Source of the DNA: Treponema sp. | Lineage (GTDB): Bacteria; Spirochaetota; Spirochaetia; Treponematales; Breznakiellaceae | Assembly: GCA_031278095.1 (NCBI GenBank) | Contig: JAITLC010000015.1 | Span: forward strand, 1-58,778 | DNA: 58,778 nucleotides | Direction of reading: 5' to 3' | Part shown: positions 24,147-31,575 of the stretch, piece by piece | Numbering within the stretch: position 1 is the stretch's first letter | Layout of the letters: the number at the start of each line of letters is the position of its first letter | Notes under the pieces: generated by a model | What the model saw: only the letters and a program-made list of their open reading frames with translations | Told to the model about the DNA's origin: nothing | The model's database searches: none | Program-made: the position numbers and the translations under genes

Positions 24147-24300
24147 TTCCGAAACCAACCGGGTTTTGGAACAAGCTTACATAAAACATAGACTTGTTCG
24201 ACAGCCCGGTTGGTTGCCTCACAAGCCTTGCGGTCTTTCAGGCCAAAGCCTTACAAAACCGCATTTTTAGCGGATTTGTCCGGAAACTGAAGTTTCCAAA
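24147..24300. repeat. Composite intergenic palindromic repeat (family B), copy 2
   Basis: The unit at 24147-24171 is the exact inverted copy of 397-421 (TTCCGAAACC...GGTTTTGGAA). Further related units follow (GACTTGTTCGACAGCCCGGTTGG near 24192, and TCCGGAAACTGAAGTTTCC near 24280), ending close to the stop of the cupin isomerase gene. It separates the GntR gene from the enzyme genes. No coding content. Confidence 0.7.
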
Positions 24301-24306
24301 CAACTC

Positions 24307-24903
24307 TTATGTTTCATGCCAACGGGGGTTATCGATCATTACGGGCCGGCCATCCTTGCCTTCAACTACCAGCTTGCGGTAGCCTTTGGTTTCGATGGCA
24401 GCATAGTTATGTCCTGCATCGCCGCGGAATGCAAAGAAAGATACCAATGGAACTTTTCCGGTATTGATACTCCGGTGGGCATAACGTTTCGGCACATAGA
24501 CTGCATTCCCCGGCATCATGGAGATCAACTGTACATCCCCCTCTGGATTTTCCATAAGCATGAAACCCTCACCGGAAAAAGTATAGTACACTTCGGCGAT
24601 TTCCAGAACAGCATGAAAATGACCTTTGGTCATAAAATATTCATCGCCCACTTTACCCGGATATACAATGGAAGTCCCAAAAGCCAGATCCCCTGCCGAT
24701 TCAGGCGCTCCCAGTTCATAGAATTCGTAGACCAGAGGATCCCCTAAGGCCATAGCCTTATCAAAGGCTTCCGCATCGTCATACATGTTCTTCATCTGGG
24801 AGAGTGCCCGTTTTGTAGACAGGGCTCCTTTGGAAAGTCCATCCCTCATGGAAAAATCCAGCAAGAAACCTTTCTGCCAGTCAAACTGCGTATGTACTTC
24901 CAT
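24307..24903 (-). CDS. Cupin-type glucose-6-phosphate isomerase
   Basis: A 198-residue cupin phosphoglucose isomerase, a metal-dependent enzyme interconverting glucose-6-P and fructose-6-P, first known from archaea. Metal ligands are seen as H95 and H97 in TKGHFHAV, E104 in EVYYTFSGEG, and H143 in KRYAHRSIN. The N-terminal RDGLSKGALSTKRALSQMKNMY is family-like. AAGGAGAATAATT gives a good SD. It is six bases after the shikimate-dehydrogenase-like gene, in one operon. In this context the true substrate may be another aldose/ketose phosphate (inferred). Confidence 0.85.
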   Translation of the reverse strand: MEVHTQFDWQKGFLLDFSMRDGLSKGALSTKRALSQMKNMYDDAEAFDKAMALGDPLVYEFYELGAPESAGDLAFGTSIVYPGKVGDEYFMTKGHFHAVLEIAEVYYTFSGEGFMLMENPEGDVQLISMMPGNAVYVPKRYAHRSINTGKVPLVSFFAFRGDAGHNYAAIETKGYRKLVVEGKDGRPVMIDNPRWHET

Positions 24904-24909
24904 GATTAA

Positions 24910-25845
24910 TTATTCTCCTTTGGCAATACTGCTGAGTTTCTCCAGGGCAGGCCCGTCAATATCAATATTAAAAACTTCGGCAATAACCTGAGTCCAGCCG
25001 TAAATAAAGTAGTTCCATCCATCCTCTACGTGGAGCATCTTTCCTTTTGCCTGGGCCTGGGCCTGCTGCATAAAGATAAGGTTTCCCCGGTAGTTTATTT
25101 CCCACACAAGAGAATTGGAAGGATAGGAAACCGCATCGGTGGTAGGTGAACCGGGAGCATCCTTCCCCAGTCCCGTAGCATTAACTACCAGGGAATAGGG
25201 AGGCAAGGCGGCCGCCAGTTTGTCATTATCCGCCGGTACGGGATTATGGATAAAACGGAATTCTATCCGCCTGTCACAGCCGGCAAGAGCCGCCTTTGCC
25301 GATTCAAGTCTGGGCAGGCTGCGGTTGGCAATAGTTATCCGCTTGGGCATGTTCTCTCCGAATTTTTCCTGAGAAAAGTAGAGGGACATGGCCAGGGAAC
25401 TCCCGCCTGCGCCCAAAAGCAGCACCTCACCGCCGTGATCCTTCCAGAAATTGACCGGCACAAAGGATTCCAGGGCCAGCCCGGAAGAGATGGGATCCTT
25501 TGCATGGGCCCGGAATTTACCGTCCCTCTTGGAGAGACTTGAAATCTCCTCCAGTTTTTGCGCAAAGGGATCGGCATAATCAAAAAGATCTCTGCAGGCC
25601 TTGTAGAGATCCAGTTTGTGGGTGGTTACCAGAGCCCCCAGGGAGAGGGGATCGTTTTTAATGAATTCCACCACCTGCCGATATTCTTCCGCCGGGGCAT
25701 GGAGAGGCAGATCGACTCCCGCGATAACCGCATCCAAAGCGAGGTATCCGGCCCATTTGGGGAATACCTTCATGATGGATGACTGTCCGGTAGTTACTCC
25801 GATGAAATAAAAAGTACGCGTTCCGGCTGCCGCAAGGTTCTTCAT
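24910..25845 (-). CDS. Shikimate dehydrogenase-like oxidoreductase
   Basis: A 311-residue protein with the SDH architecture: an N-terminal substrate domain containing LGALVTTHK with the catalytic lysine K77, then AHAKDPISSGLAL with the catalytic aspartate D117, then a Rossmann domain with VLLLGAGGSSLAM (141-153) and VVNATGLGKDAPGS. The usual GAVNT and N-T-D residues that hold shikimate are changed (EISSLS, AKD), and it is longer than AroE, so it is probably a paralogue acting on another hydroxy compound. The ATG at 25845 has GGAGG five bases upstream. It is operonic with the cupin isomerase and divergent from a hydroxyacid dehydrogenase. Confidence 0.82.
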   Translation of the reverse strand: MKNLAAAGTRTFYFIGVTTGQSSIMKVFPKWAGYLALDAVIAGVDLPLHAPAEEYRQVVEFIKNDPLSLGALVTTHKLDLYKACRDLFDYADPFAQKLEEISSLSKRDGKFRAHAKDPISSGLALESFVPVNFWKDHGGEVLLLGAGGSSLAMSLYFSQEKFGENMPKRITIANRSLPRLESAKAALAGCDRRIEFRFIHNPVPADNDKLAAALPPYSLVVNATGLGKDAPGSPTTDAVSYPSNSLVWEINYRGNLIFMQQAQAQAKGKMLHVEDGWNYFIYGWTQVIAEVFNIDIDGPALEKLSSIAKGE

Positions 25846-25928
25846 GTATTCCTCCATGCACAAGCCGTCTAAACGGCGTCATACCATCAACTTCCTTACG
25901 CCTGCGGCCAAAGGCTGCATGTCACTAT

Positions 25929-25965
25929 GTAATAACATTATATGGGTTCTGCATAAAAAGTAAAT
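25929..25965 (-). promoter_or_regulatory. Minus-strand promoter and GntR operator before the SDH-like gene
   Basis: On the minus strand -10 TATAAT (25942-25937) lies 16 bases after TTTACT (25964-25959). The -10 box runs into ATGTTATTAC (25938-25929), so the operator-like site covers the -10 end and the transcription start. The same sequence occurs in the divergent promoter. Confidence 0.65.
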
Positions 25966-25983
25966 ACTCCGGCCAAAATTCGC

Positions 25984-26020
25984 TGGACAACAGAAAAATA
26001 CAATGATAGAATGTTATTAC
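25984..26020 (+). promoter_or_regulatory. Plus-strand promoter and GntR operator before the hydroxyacid dehydrogenase
   Basis: -35 TGGACA (25984-25989), a 17-base spacer and -10 TAGAAT (26007-26012), overlapped by ATGTTATTAC (26011-26020). Together with the divergent promoter this gives the shared motif TA(G/T)AATGTTATTACA. Confidence 0.65.
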
Positions 26021-26117
26021 AATATTATATAGGGAACCCATGGGGTTTCCACTCTATCTCAACAAGAGTTCGTTCCTGAATATATTTGGGGACAGGATTC
26101 ATTCAAGTGGAACAAGA

Positions 26118-27062
26118 ATGAAAATCGCTGTAACTGCTACTTCTCTAAAACCCGGCGAATCCGGGGTTTTAAATCGGCTTGAAGCCTTTGCAGATGAGAT
26201 TGTGTATAACCCTTACGGCCGTCCGCTTTCGGAGGATGAGTTAATCCCCTTTCTTCAGGGCTGCGAGGGCTATATTGCGGGTCTGGATTACATTACCAAA
26301 AAAGTGATCAATTCGGTTGATAAACTCAAGGTCATCTCCCGTTACGGGGCAGGAGTAGATCGGATCGATCTTGAAGCTGCCAGGACACGGGGTATCATAG
26401 TTTGCAACACTCCGGGAGTCAATGCCCAGGCGGTAGCCGATCTTGCGATGGGACTCATGCTTTCCCTTGCCCGGAAGATCCATATGCTTGATAAAAAAAC
26501 CAGGGAAGGCCAGTGGATCCGCTCTACCGGTATAGAACTTTTTGGAAAAACCATCGGGATTATCGGTCTGGGAGCCGTGGGGAAGGGGGTCGCCCGGCGT
26601 GCGCAGGGTTTTTCAATGAAAGTCCTCGCCTATGATCCCTTTATCAACCGGCAGTATGCGGAGGAGAACAATATCACGATAAGTGAATTTGGGGCCCTTA
26701 TACGGGAAGCGGATATCATCTGTCTACATCTGCCCCTCACTCCGGAAACCCGGCGGCTAATCTCTGCGGAGGTGATGCAGTCCATGAAGAAGGGAGCCAT
26801 TATCATAAATACCGCCCGTGGCGGTCTTATCGAAGAGGAGGCTGCCTACCGTCTCCTCAAGTCAGGCCGCCTGGGAGGGCTCGGCCTGGATGTCTATGAG
26901 GAAGAGCCGCCGAAAAAGTCCCCTCTCTTCGATCTTGATAATGTGATTCTGACGCCGCATATCGCATCCCATACCCACGAAGCGGCCGCCGCGATGGCCT
27001 CCATGTCGGTGGATAATCTTATTACCGTCTTGAGCGGCAAAAGCTGTCCCTATACCGTGTGA
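26118..27062 (+). CDS. D-isomer 2-hydroxyacid dehydrogenase (phosphoglycerate dehydrogenase-like)
   Basis: A 314-residue NAD-dependent dehydrogenase. The NAD-binding motif is IIGLGAVGKGVARRA (148-162). The catalytic triad is R234 in NTARGG, E263 in DVYEEEP and H281 in TPHIASHT. It lacks the regulatory domains of biosynthetic SerA and sits with catabolic genes, so it probably reduces or oxidises a sugar-derived 2-hydroxy acid (inferred). The ATG at 26118 begins the family-like sequence MKIAVTAT; the frame is open back to 26040 but those 26 residues do not fit. The SD is weak (GGAACAAGA). It is under the candidate GntR operator. Confidence 0.88.
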   Translation: MKIAVTATSLKPGESGVLNRLEAFADEIVYNPYGRPLSEDELIPFLQGCEGYIAGLDYITKKVINSVDKLKVISRYGAGVDRIDLEAARTRGIIVCNTPGVNAQAVADLAMGLMLSLARKIHMLDKKTREGQWIRSTGIELFGKTIGIIGLGAVGKGVARRAQGFSMKVLAYDPFINRQYAEENNITISEFGALIREADIICLHLPLTPETRRLISAEVMQSMKKGAIIINTARGGLIEEEAAYRLLKSGRLGGLGLDVYEEEPPKKSPLFDLDNVILTPHIASHTHEAAAAMASMSVDNLITVLSGKSCPYTV

Positions 27063-27082
27063 GTCAAATCTTATTTGACAGA

Positions 27083-27126
27083 TTGACCGGGGAATGTTAC
27101 CATCTATATGATAGTATGTAATGACA
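27083..27126 (+). promoter_or_regulatory. Promoter and third GntR-type site before the FGGY kinase
   Basis: TTGACC (27083-27088), 18 bases, TATGAT (27107-27112), then TATGTAATGACA (27115-27126) over the expected start of transcription. Read on the other strand this is TGTCATTACATA, 11 of 12 identical to TGTTATTACATA at the SDH-like promoter. Confidence 0.55.
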
Positions 27127-27140
27127 ATTCATGTACAAAT

Positions 27141-27250
27141 TTGGGCCGGTTTCAAAAGCCGGTTAGTTTTTCATCGGCTTTTGCAATTTCGCAAGGCTAA
27201 GGAAGCACTAATTTATTCAATCGAGAATAAATCGTAAAGAGTGCCAGGCA
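27141..27250. repeat. Palindromic repeats (families B and C) upstream of the FGGY kinase
   Basis: GGCCGGTTTCAAAAGCCGG... with ...ATCGGCTTTTGCAATTTCGCAAGG resembles 305-355 at the left end of the window. The stretch 27198-27250 (GGAAGCACTAATTTATTC...GAATAAATC...AGTGCC) is a family C unit. They occupy the leader between promoter and kinase start; the rest of the 27063-27379 gap shows no gene. Confidence 0.6.
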
Positions 27251-27379
27251 CTGGGACATAAGGCTGTGGGGAAAGCCATCGCCTCCTGCTTCAATCCGGT
27301 AACCGGGCCTGACAAGATGAATACCACCCATGAGATGCCCGCCGTCCCGGCGGAAATTCCCCTGTATCAAGGAGCGATT

Positions 27380-28942
27380 ATGGCGTCCTATATCCTGGCC
27401 CACGATTTGGGAACCTCCGGCAACAAGGCCACCCTCTTTTCCCTGGATGGGACAATGGACGCGGGCGTACTCTACGAATACCCGGTCTACTATCCGGGGC
27501 CGGGTTTTGTCGAGCAGAAGCCTGAAGATTTCTGGCAGGCGGTCTGTGTTTCCACCAGACAGCTTCTGGAACAGGCGAAAGTTTCCCCCTCAGATGTAGC
27601 GGCGGTGAGTTTCTCCGGTCAGATGATGGGCTGCCTTCTTGTGGACGCCCAGGGCAATGCCCTGCGGAATATCATCATCTGGGCGGATACCAGAGCTTCC
27701 GGACAGGAAGCGGCCATGGTAAAAGCCCTGGGCATGGACTATGTCTACAAGACCACAGGCCACCGGATCAGTGCCTCCTACTCCGCTGCAAAACTCCTCT
27801 GGGTACGGGATCACGAAAACGAAATCTTCAAACATACCGGAAAGATGATCCATGCAAAGGATTACATCATACTCCGGCTTACAGGAAATATCGTAAGCGA
27901 TTACAGTGACGCATCGGGAACCAATCTATTTGATCTAAAGAAAAAAGAATGGGACAAAAGTATTCTGGATACCCTTGGTATACCCCTCTCCATGCTTCCC
28001 GACGTCCTGCCCTCCACGGCAAAAGCCGGAACTGTTAACGCTCAGGCGGCCAGGGCAACCGGCCTTCTGGAGGGAACTCCGGTGATTACAGGCGGCGGAG
28101 ACGGCAGTTGCGCCTGTGTAGGCGCCGGGGTGGTGAGCGAAGGAAATGCGTACAATGTACTTGGTTCCTCTTCCTGGATTTCGCTTGCCAGCAGGGAGCC
28201 TGTCTACGATCCTGAAATGCGTACCTTTACCTGGGTGCATCTGGATCCAAAATTCTACACCCCCTGCGGAACCATGCAGGCTGCAGCCTATTCCTACAAC
28301 TGGTACAAAAACACCCTCTGTAGTGGAGAAATCGCAGAGGCTGAAAAAAAGGGAATCAATCCCTACAAGCTGATCGATGAAGGGGCTGCGGCCTCTCCCG
28401 CCGGATCGGGGGGCCTCCTCTACCTTCCCTATCTTCTGGGTGAACGCTCCCCCCGCTGGAACCATTCCGCCCGGGGCGCCTTTGTGGGCATCTCGGTAAC
28501 CACCGGCAAAGGAGATGTTTCCCGCTCGGTGCTTGAAGGAGTCGGTTTCAACCTCAGGGTGATTCTGGACATCGTGGAAAAAGGCGCGCCCGGTGGAAAA
28601 ATTAACGAGATGATCATGATAGGCGGCGGGGCCAAGGGTAAGGCGTGGCTGAGGATACTGTCGGATATATGGCAGAAGCGCCTCGTCGTTCCCAAATACA
28701 CCGAAGAAGCCACAAGCCTCGGGGCGGCAATATGCGGGGGAGTAGGTATAGGCGCTTTCAAGGACTTTTCCGTAATCCGGCAGTTTAACCCCCTGCTGGA
28801 CACGATAGAGCCTGATCCTGCACAGGGGCCGCGTTACAAAGATCTCTACAGCCTCTTCAACAAGACTTACGAGGTCCTTACCGGGATATACAGCGACCTT
28901 GCGGAATTCAACCGTAAATGGCCTTCCACCGTAAAGAAATGA
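27380..28942 (+). CDS. FGGY-family carbohydrate kinase (xylulokinase-like)
   Basis: A 520-residue sugar kinase. N-terminal ATPase-fold motif AHDLGTSGNKATLF (7-20), substrate region SFSGQMMGCLLVD and WADTRA, hinge SDYSDASGTNLFDL, and the C-terminal ATP motifs VITGGGDGSCACVGAG, NVLGSSSWI and MIMIGGGAKGKAWLRILSDIW. It resembles XylB, but FGGY specificities cannot be read from sequence with confidence. AAGGAG six bases before ATG 27380 fixes the start. It probably phosphorylates the ketose made by the dehydrogenases in this GntR-controlled set (inferred). Confidence 0.88.
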   Translation: MASYILAHDLGTSGNKATLFSLDGTMDAGVLYEYPVYYPGPGFVEQKPEDFWQAVCVSTRQLLEQAKVSPSDVAAVSFSGQMMGCLLVDAQGNALRNIIIWADTRASGQEAAMVKALGMDYVYKTTGHRISASYSAAKLLWVRDHENEIFKHTGKMIHAKDYIILRLTGNIVSDYSDASGTNLFDLKKKEWDKSILDTLGIPLSMLPDVLPSTAKAGTVNAQAARATGLLEGTPVITGGGDGSCACVGAGVVSEGNAYNVLGSSSWISLASREPVYDPEMRTFTWVHLDPKFYTPCGTMQAAAYSYNWYKNTLCSGEIAEAEKKGINPYKLIDEGAAASPAGSGGLLYLPYLLGERSPRWNHSARGAFVGISVTTGKGDVSRSVLEGVGFNLRVILDIVEKGAPGGKINEMIMIGGGAKGKAWLRILSDIWQKRLVVPKYTEEATSLGAAICGGVGIGAFKDFSVIRQFNPLLDTIEPDPAQGPRYKDLYSLFNKTYEVLTGIYSDLAEFNRKWPSTVKK

Positions 28943-28950
28943 AAAATCGA

Positions 28951-28986
28951 GGCTGTTTCAAAGCTTCAGTTTTGAAATCGGCTCAA
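28951..28986. repeat. Hairpin repeat after the FGGY kinase
   Basis: GGCTGTTTCAAA...TTTTGAAATCGGCTC matches the nagA-nagB hairpin (16861-16897) in sequence and shape. It may terminate or protect the kinase transcript. Confidence 0.55.
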
Positions 28987-29024
28987 TCATGAAAACGTAG
29001 ATTAAATGATGCCAATCGGTACTT

Positions 29025-29047
29025 CCCCCCCCCGGGGGGGGGGGGGG
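29025..29047. repeat. Homopolymer pair C9G14
   Basis: Nine C followed directly by fourteen G, two bases beyond the Nudix stop. The tract is self-complementary and unstable in principle. It lies outside both flanking genes, so length changes would affect only the 3' regions. Confidence 0.9.
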
Positions 29048-29049
29048 CT

Positions 29050-29571
29050 TCAGCTACGGCGCTTTAAAAAAGCCTCCACCGCCCGCCGGGTGGAATCAAA
29101 AGCAAACTCTTCACTTTTTATCTCTTTTGGGTCTGCAAAACGCAGTCCCTCGATCTCGGCAGCCTCCAGCCGGAAATCGTCTTCTTTTAAGCTGGGCGCT
29201 TCCACGGTAAAAAAAAGATCGCAAGTTTGGTATACGATGCCCTTGTAAGGGTAAACATTGGGGAAACTGGCAAATAGTTCAAGTTTTGCGTCTCCGGGCG
29301 GCTCCCAGCCTATTTCTTCCTGCAGTTCCCGGCGCAGGCCCTCCAACGCCCCTTCGCCCTTATCCACAAAGCCCCCCGGCAGATCCAGCCTGCCTTTTAG
29401 AGGTTCCTTGCCCCGAACGAGAAACAGGACTTTCCCCCCGGTTTGTATCATGCAGCCGGTAGCGGCGGCAATATTATGATAGTAGGTAAAGCCACAGTCG
29501 GGGCAACGAAACACTTTTTCCCGCTCAAAACGGATATTTTGGGAGGCACAGGAAGGACAGTAACGGAACAT
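29050..29571 (-). CDS. Nudix hydrolase with N-terminal zinc ribbon
   Basis: A 173-residue Nudix protein. C5, C8, C23 and C26 form a zinc ribbon (CPSC...CPDC). The Nudix box runs from G66 (GGFVDKGEGALEGLRRELQEEIGWE) with R81-E82 and E85-E86. The layout resembles NudC/NADH pyrophosphatase-like or ADP-sugar hydrolases; the SQPWPFPxS array that defines NudC is not present, so the substrate is open. No SD is found. The ATG follows TTGAAA-N17-TAGAGT by six bases, so the mRNA is probably leaderless. Confidence 0.88.
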   Translation of the reverse strand: MFRYCPSCASQNIRFEREKVFRCPDCGFTYYHNIAAATGCMIQTGGKVLFLVRGKEPLKGRLDLPGGFVDKGEGALEGLRRELQEEIGWEPPGDAKLELFASFPNVYPYKGIVYQTCDLFFTVEAPSLKEDDFRLEAAEIEGLRFADPKEIKSEEFAFDSTRRAVEAFLKRRS

Positions 29572-29606
29572 GGTTTTACTCTATCTCGCCGGGCTGTTTC
29601 TTTCAA
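29572..29606 (-). promoter_or_regulatory. Promoter of the Nudix gene (leaderless type)
   Basis: Minus strand: -35 TTGAAA (29606-29601), spacer of 17, -10 TAGAGT (29583-29578), six bases AAAACC, then ATG at 29571. Transcription should start at or next to the ATG. Confidence 0.6.
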
Positions 29607-29763
29607 GTGAGCATGGTTTTTGGACTGAAAATGAAGAACCCAGGAGCAAGCTCCGGTGTATGAACCCAGGCCTGCGAATCAATTACCTGATATTTTTTAT
29701 CATTATTTTTCCAGTAAACTATTGCCTTTTCCACAAAAAATAGTCATATTTAGTATATGGAAA

Positions 29764-30087
29764 TGCAAACAGTATACGGCCCGGACATAAAGAAGACCGC
29801 TGTTTGCAGAGCGAATACGGAATTATAGCGCAGAGAGAACGTACCGCGTTGTTTTGCTTGACAGCTTGTATTCATCCGGCGGTTATGTTATACGACGAGT
29901 CTTTCATCACTTTCTCTCTCTGCGCTTTTTTTATGCTCTCTCCGAACATTCCGCCGGAGCCCAAAAGGGCCGGATTGTGCCGAAAGCTTCGTTGATGGTT
30001 CCCCTCCGGACTTCAGTTTTTGCTCCCCATTTGCGAATCGTAAGCCGCCAAGAACGGCGGCTTACGAAAGAGCAATGTTTTTTTTTA
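29764..30087 (+). ncRNA. Possible structured non-coding RNA region
   Basis: A 610-base gap (29572-30182) with no convincing protein gene but several strong stems: TGCAAACAG/CTGTTTGCA (29764-29808); AGCGCAGAGAGA/TCTCTCTGCGCT (29827-29838 with 29915-29926) followed directly by seven T; and TCGTAAGCCGCC/GGCGGCTTACGA (30038-30067) with a nine-T run 11 bases later. The second looks like a closing stem plus terminator of a ~110-base RNA. I do not recognise SRP, 6S, RNase P or tmRNA signatures. It could also be a relic of a mobile element. Confidence 0.35.
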
Positions 30088-30182
30088 CTGTTACAAGAGA
30101 TTACAGGGTCTGTTGCGAAGCAACTGTCCCCGCCTTTCGGAAATAGTGCCCAGCACCCCTGCGTTGCCGTATTGGTGCCTAT

Positions 30183-30656
30183 TTACCTACCAGTAGTATC
30201 GCTCTTATGATAGTAGCCATCGGCGCCAAGTGAAGTACCAATACTCTTGGCAAGTTGGATAGCACTGACAAAAGGTTGAAATAGGCCGCCAGTAACACCG
30301 TTGAGCATTGGATTTGAAAGTAGTAATTTATTCCCGGTGATGGTGTAATCGGCTGTTCCACTTTCAGCGGTCTGTCCGTTCAAAGTAACAGTCGCGCTGA
30401 TTATTCCGTCTGATGTAGTGACATTGATTTCACCGTTTGTGTTTGCTTCACTGATAAGTCTGCCGGAAGCGGCAATCTCAAACATAGGCTTCGCATTTGG
30501 ATCGTCAACTTGTGTCGGATACGTGTACCATTTTGCAACAAGGGCAGTGTCAAGCGAGGGTCCGCCGTTGTTTGTTCCGTTTTCGCAACCTGCAATCAAG
30601 ATTCCGGATGCCGTCAATATAACAAGCATCACTACAAAAACTTTAATCTTTGCCAT
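30183..30656 (-). CDS. Lipoprotein, lipocalin-like small beta protein
   Basis: A 157-residue lipoprotein with signal MAKIKVFVVMLVILTASGILI and lipobox IAGC. After a short Asn/Gly linker comes LVAKWYTYPTQVDDPNAKPMFEIAASGRLI...TSDGIISATVTLNGQTAESGTADYTITGNKLLLSNP. Its order of strands parallels the lipoprotein at 22523-22912 (LVA-W-Y, FE-F/I-x-x-x-G, G-x-I-x-V/A, G-K-L-x-L), so the two are probably paralogues. It ends in a less conserved ~40-residue tail. AAGGAG precedes the ATG. Function unknown. Confidence 0.75.
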   Translation of the reverse strand: MAKIKVFVVMLVILTASGILIAGCENGTNNGGPSLDTALVAKWYTYPTQVDDPNAKPMFEIAASGRLISEANTNGEINVTTSDGIISATVTLNGQTAESGTADYTITGNKLLLSNPMLNGVTGGLFQPFVSAIQLAKSIGTSLGADGYYHKSDTTGR

Positions 30657-30691
30657 ATTAAACTCCTTCTAGTTTTTGGCAAAACTAAAAA

Positions 30692-30752
30692 ATTGTTCAT
30701 AAAATTGGATTGTTCATAACCGCCGCATGGACGCGGCGGACTAGACTAGTCC
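30692..30752 (-). promoter_or_regulatory. Direct repeats and palindromes upstream of the lipoprotein
   Basis: ATTGTTCATAA occurs twice (30692-30702 and 30709-30719) with a 17-base period, a spacing that fits tandem operator sites. Next to it are the stem CCGCCGC/GCGGCGG (30720-30739) and the palindrome GGACTAG-A-CTAGTCC (30738-30752), which may be the end of the neighbouring minus-strand transcript. Confidence 0.45.
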
Positions 30753-30807
30753 GGATTTTATACCGTACAATATTCTTTACGTGTAAACTGTATATCCTCT
30801 TGTGTAT

Positions 30808-31257
30808 TTAACGCTCCATAGATATCTCCTTCCGCACACTCACCTTGTTTCCACTATTAGGAATGAACGCATTTACCAGCAGCCCCAAGAGCCTTTCTTT
30901 TCCCTCATTCTCTATTTGCACGACAAAATACGCCGTCTTTCCGCTGTTCCCGGGGCCGAATTCGATCATGTCTTTTTTCTGTTTGGTGTAAAAAGATTTA
31001 CGCTTCAAATCCCGCATAATGGCGATCAAGGTGTCAAAAGCTTCTTTGCATTGGATGGCGGCCACGGGGGTACGGGTGGTCTCGTTTTTGGCGGTTTCGA
31101 GAGCGGCGGCGGTTCCCTTGAGGGTAACGAAGTCCGTCATGGGCGAATCGGGGATATTCCAGTCGGCTTTTTTGCCGGCACATACTGAAAACCAGTCATC
31201 GGCTATTACCAATATGCCCTCCCTTATCGTAGGGAGCCAGCCTTTTGTTGCTGTCAT
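30808..31257 (-). CDS. Hypothetical protein, probably an internally shortened member of a spirochaete/Bacteroidetes family
   Basis: A 149-residue protein. The N-terminal ~85 residues are helical (TATKGWLPTIREGILVIADDW...LKGTAAALETAKNETTRTPVAAIQCKEAFDTLIAIMRDLKRKSF). The last ~50 contain KKDMIEFGPGNSGKTAYFVVQIENEGKERLLGLLVNAFIP. From memory, longer family members carry about 70 additional residues between these parts, with a similar 'F-x-x-x-SGKTAYF...W-EN...G-x-W...IP' end, so this copy seems to have lost the middle. The ATG at 31257 is chosen for its GGGAG SD. No function is known. Confidence 0.6.
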   Translation of the reverse strand: MTATKGWLPTIREGILVIADDWFSVCAGKKADWNIPDSPMTDFVTLKGTAAALETAKNETTRTPVAAIQCKEAFDTLIAIMRDLKRKSFYTKQKKDMIEFGPGNSGKTAYFVVQIENEGKERLLGLLVNAFIPNSGNKVSVRKEISMER

Positions 31258-31575
31258 ATTAATACTCCCTATATGGAGGACCATTTTCACCCCGAAACCG
31301 GCAGATTCGCGCCCTATTGGATTGATCGGGAGCCCTAACGAATTGATAGGGCTTCCGAATGGAAAATTTTGGATAAAAAAGGAGAAATTAGAAGTTTTAT
31401 TTAGTAGACAAAGAGACCATTTATTTACATAATGTAATGCGGTCGTGAGCCGTCGTCTGTTTTTATGCTTGCCTTTGTCAAAAGCATAGAAGTATTGTAG
31501 TCTGTTCTAAAATTTTACACAAGTATTTTGTCAAAGGTCTTACTGTAAGCCAAAAAATATCCCTTGATTCTAAGA
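31258..31575. other. Gene-free region between hypothetical gene and addA
   Basis: No convincing gene. A 10-bp hairpin GGGAGCCCTA/TAGGGCTTCC (31328-31356, one G-T pair) and A/T-rich sequence are present. Confidence 0.5.

Noticed and set aside
29050..29571. Calling the Nudix protein NudC
   Set aside because: The zinc ribbon is similar, but the SQPWPFPxS motif that defines NudC is absent.
29804..30210. Small plus-strand open frames in the 610-base gap
   Set aside because: No SD, no recognisable motif, and they run through strong hairpins.
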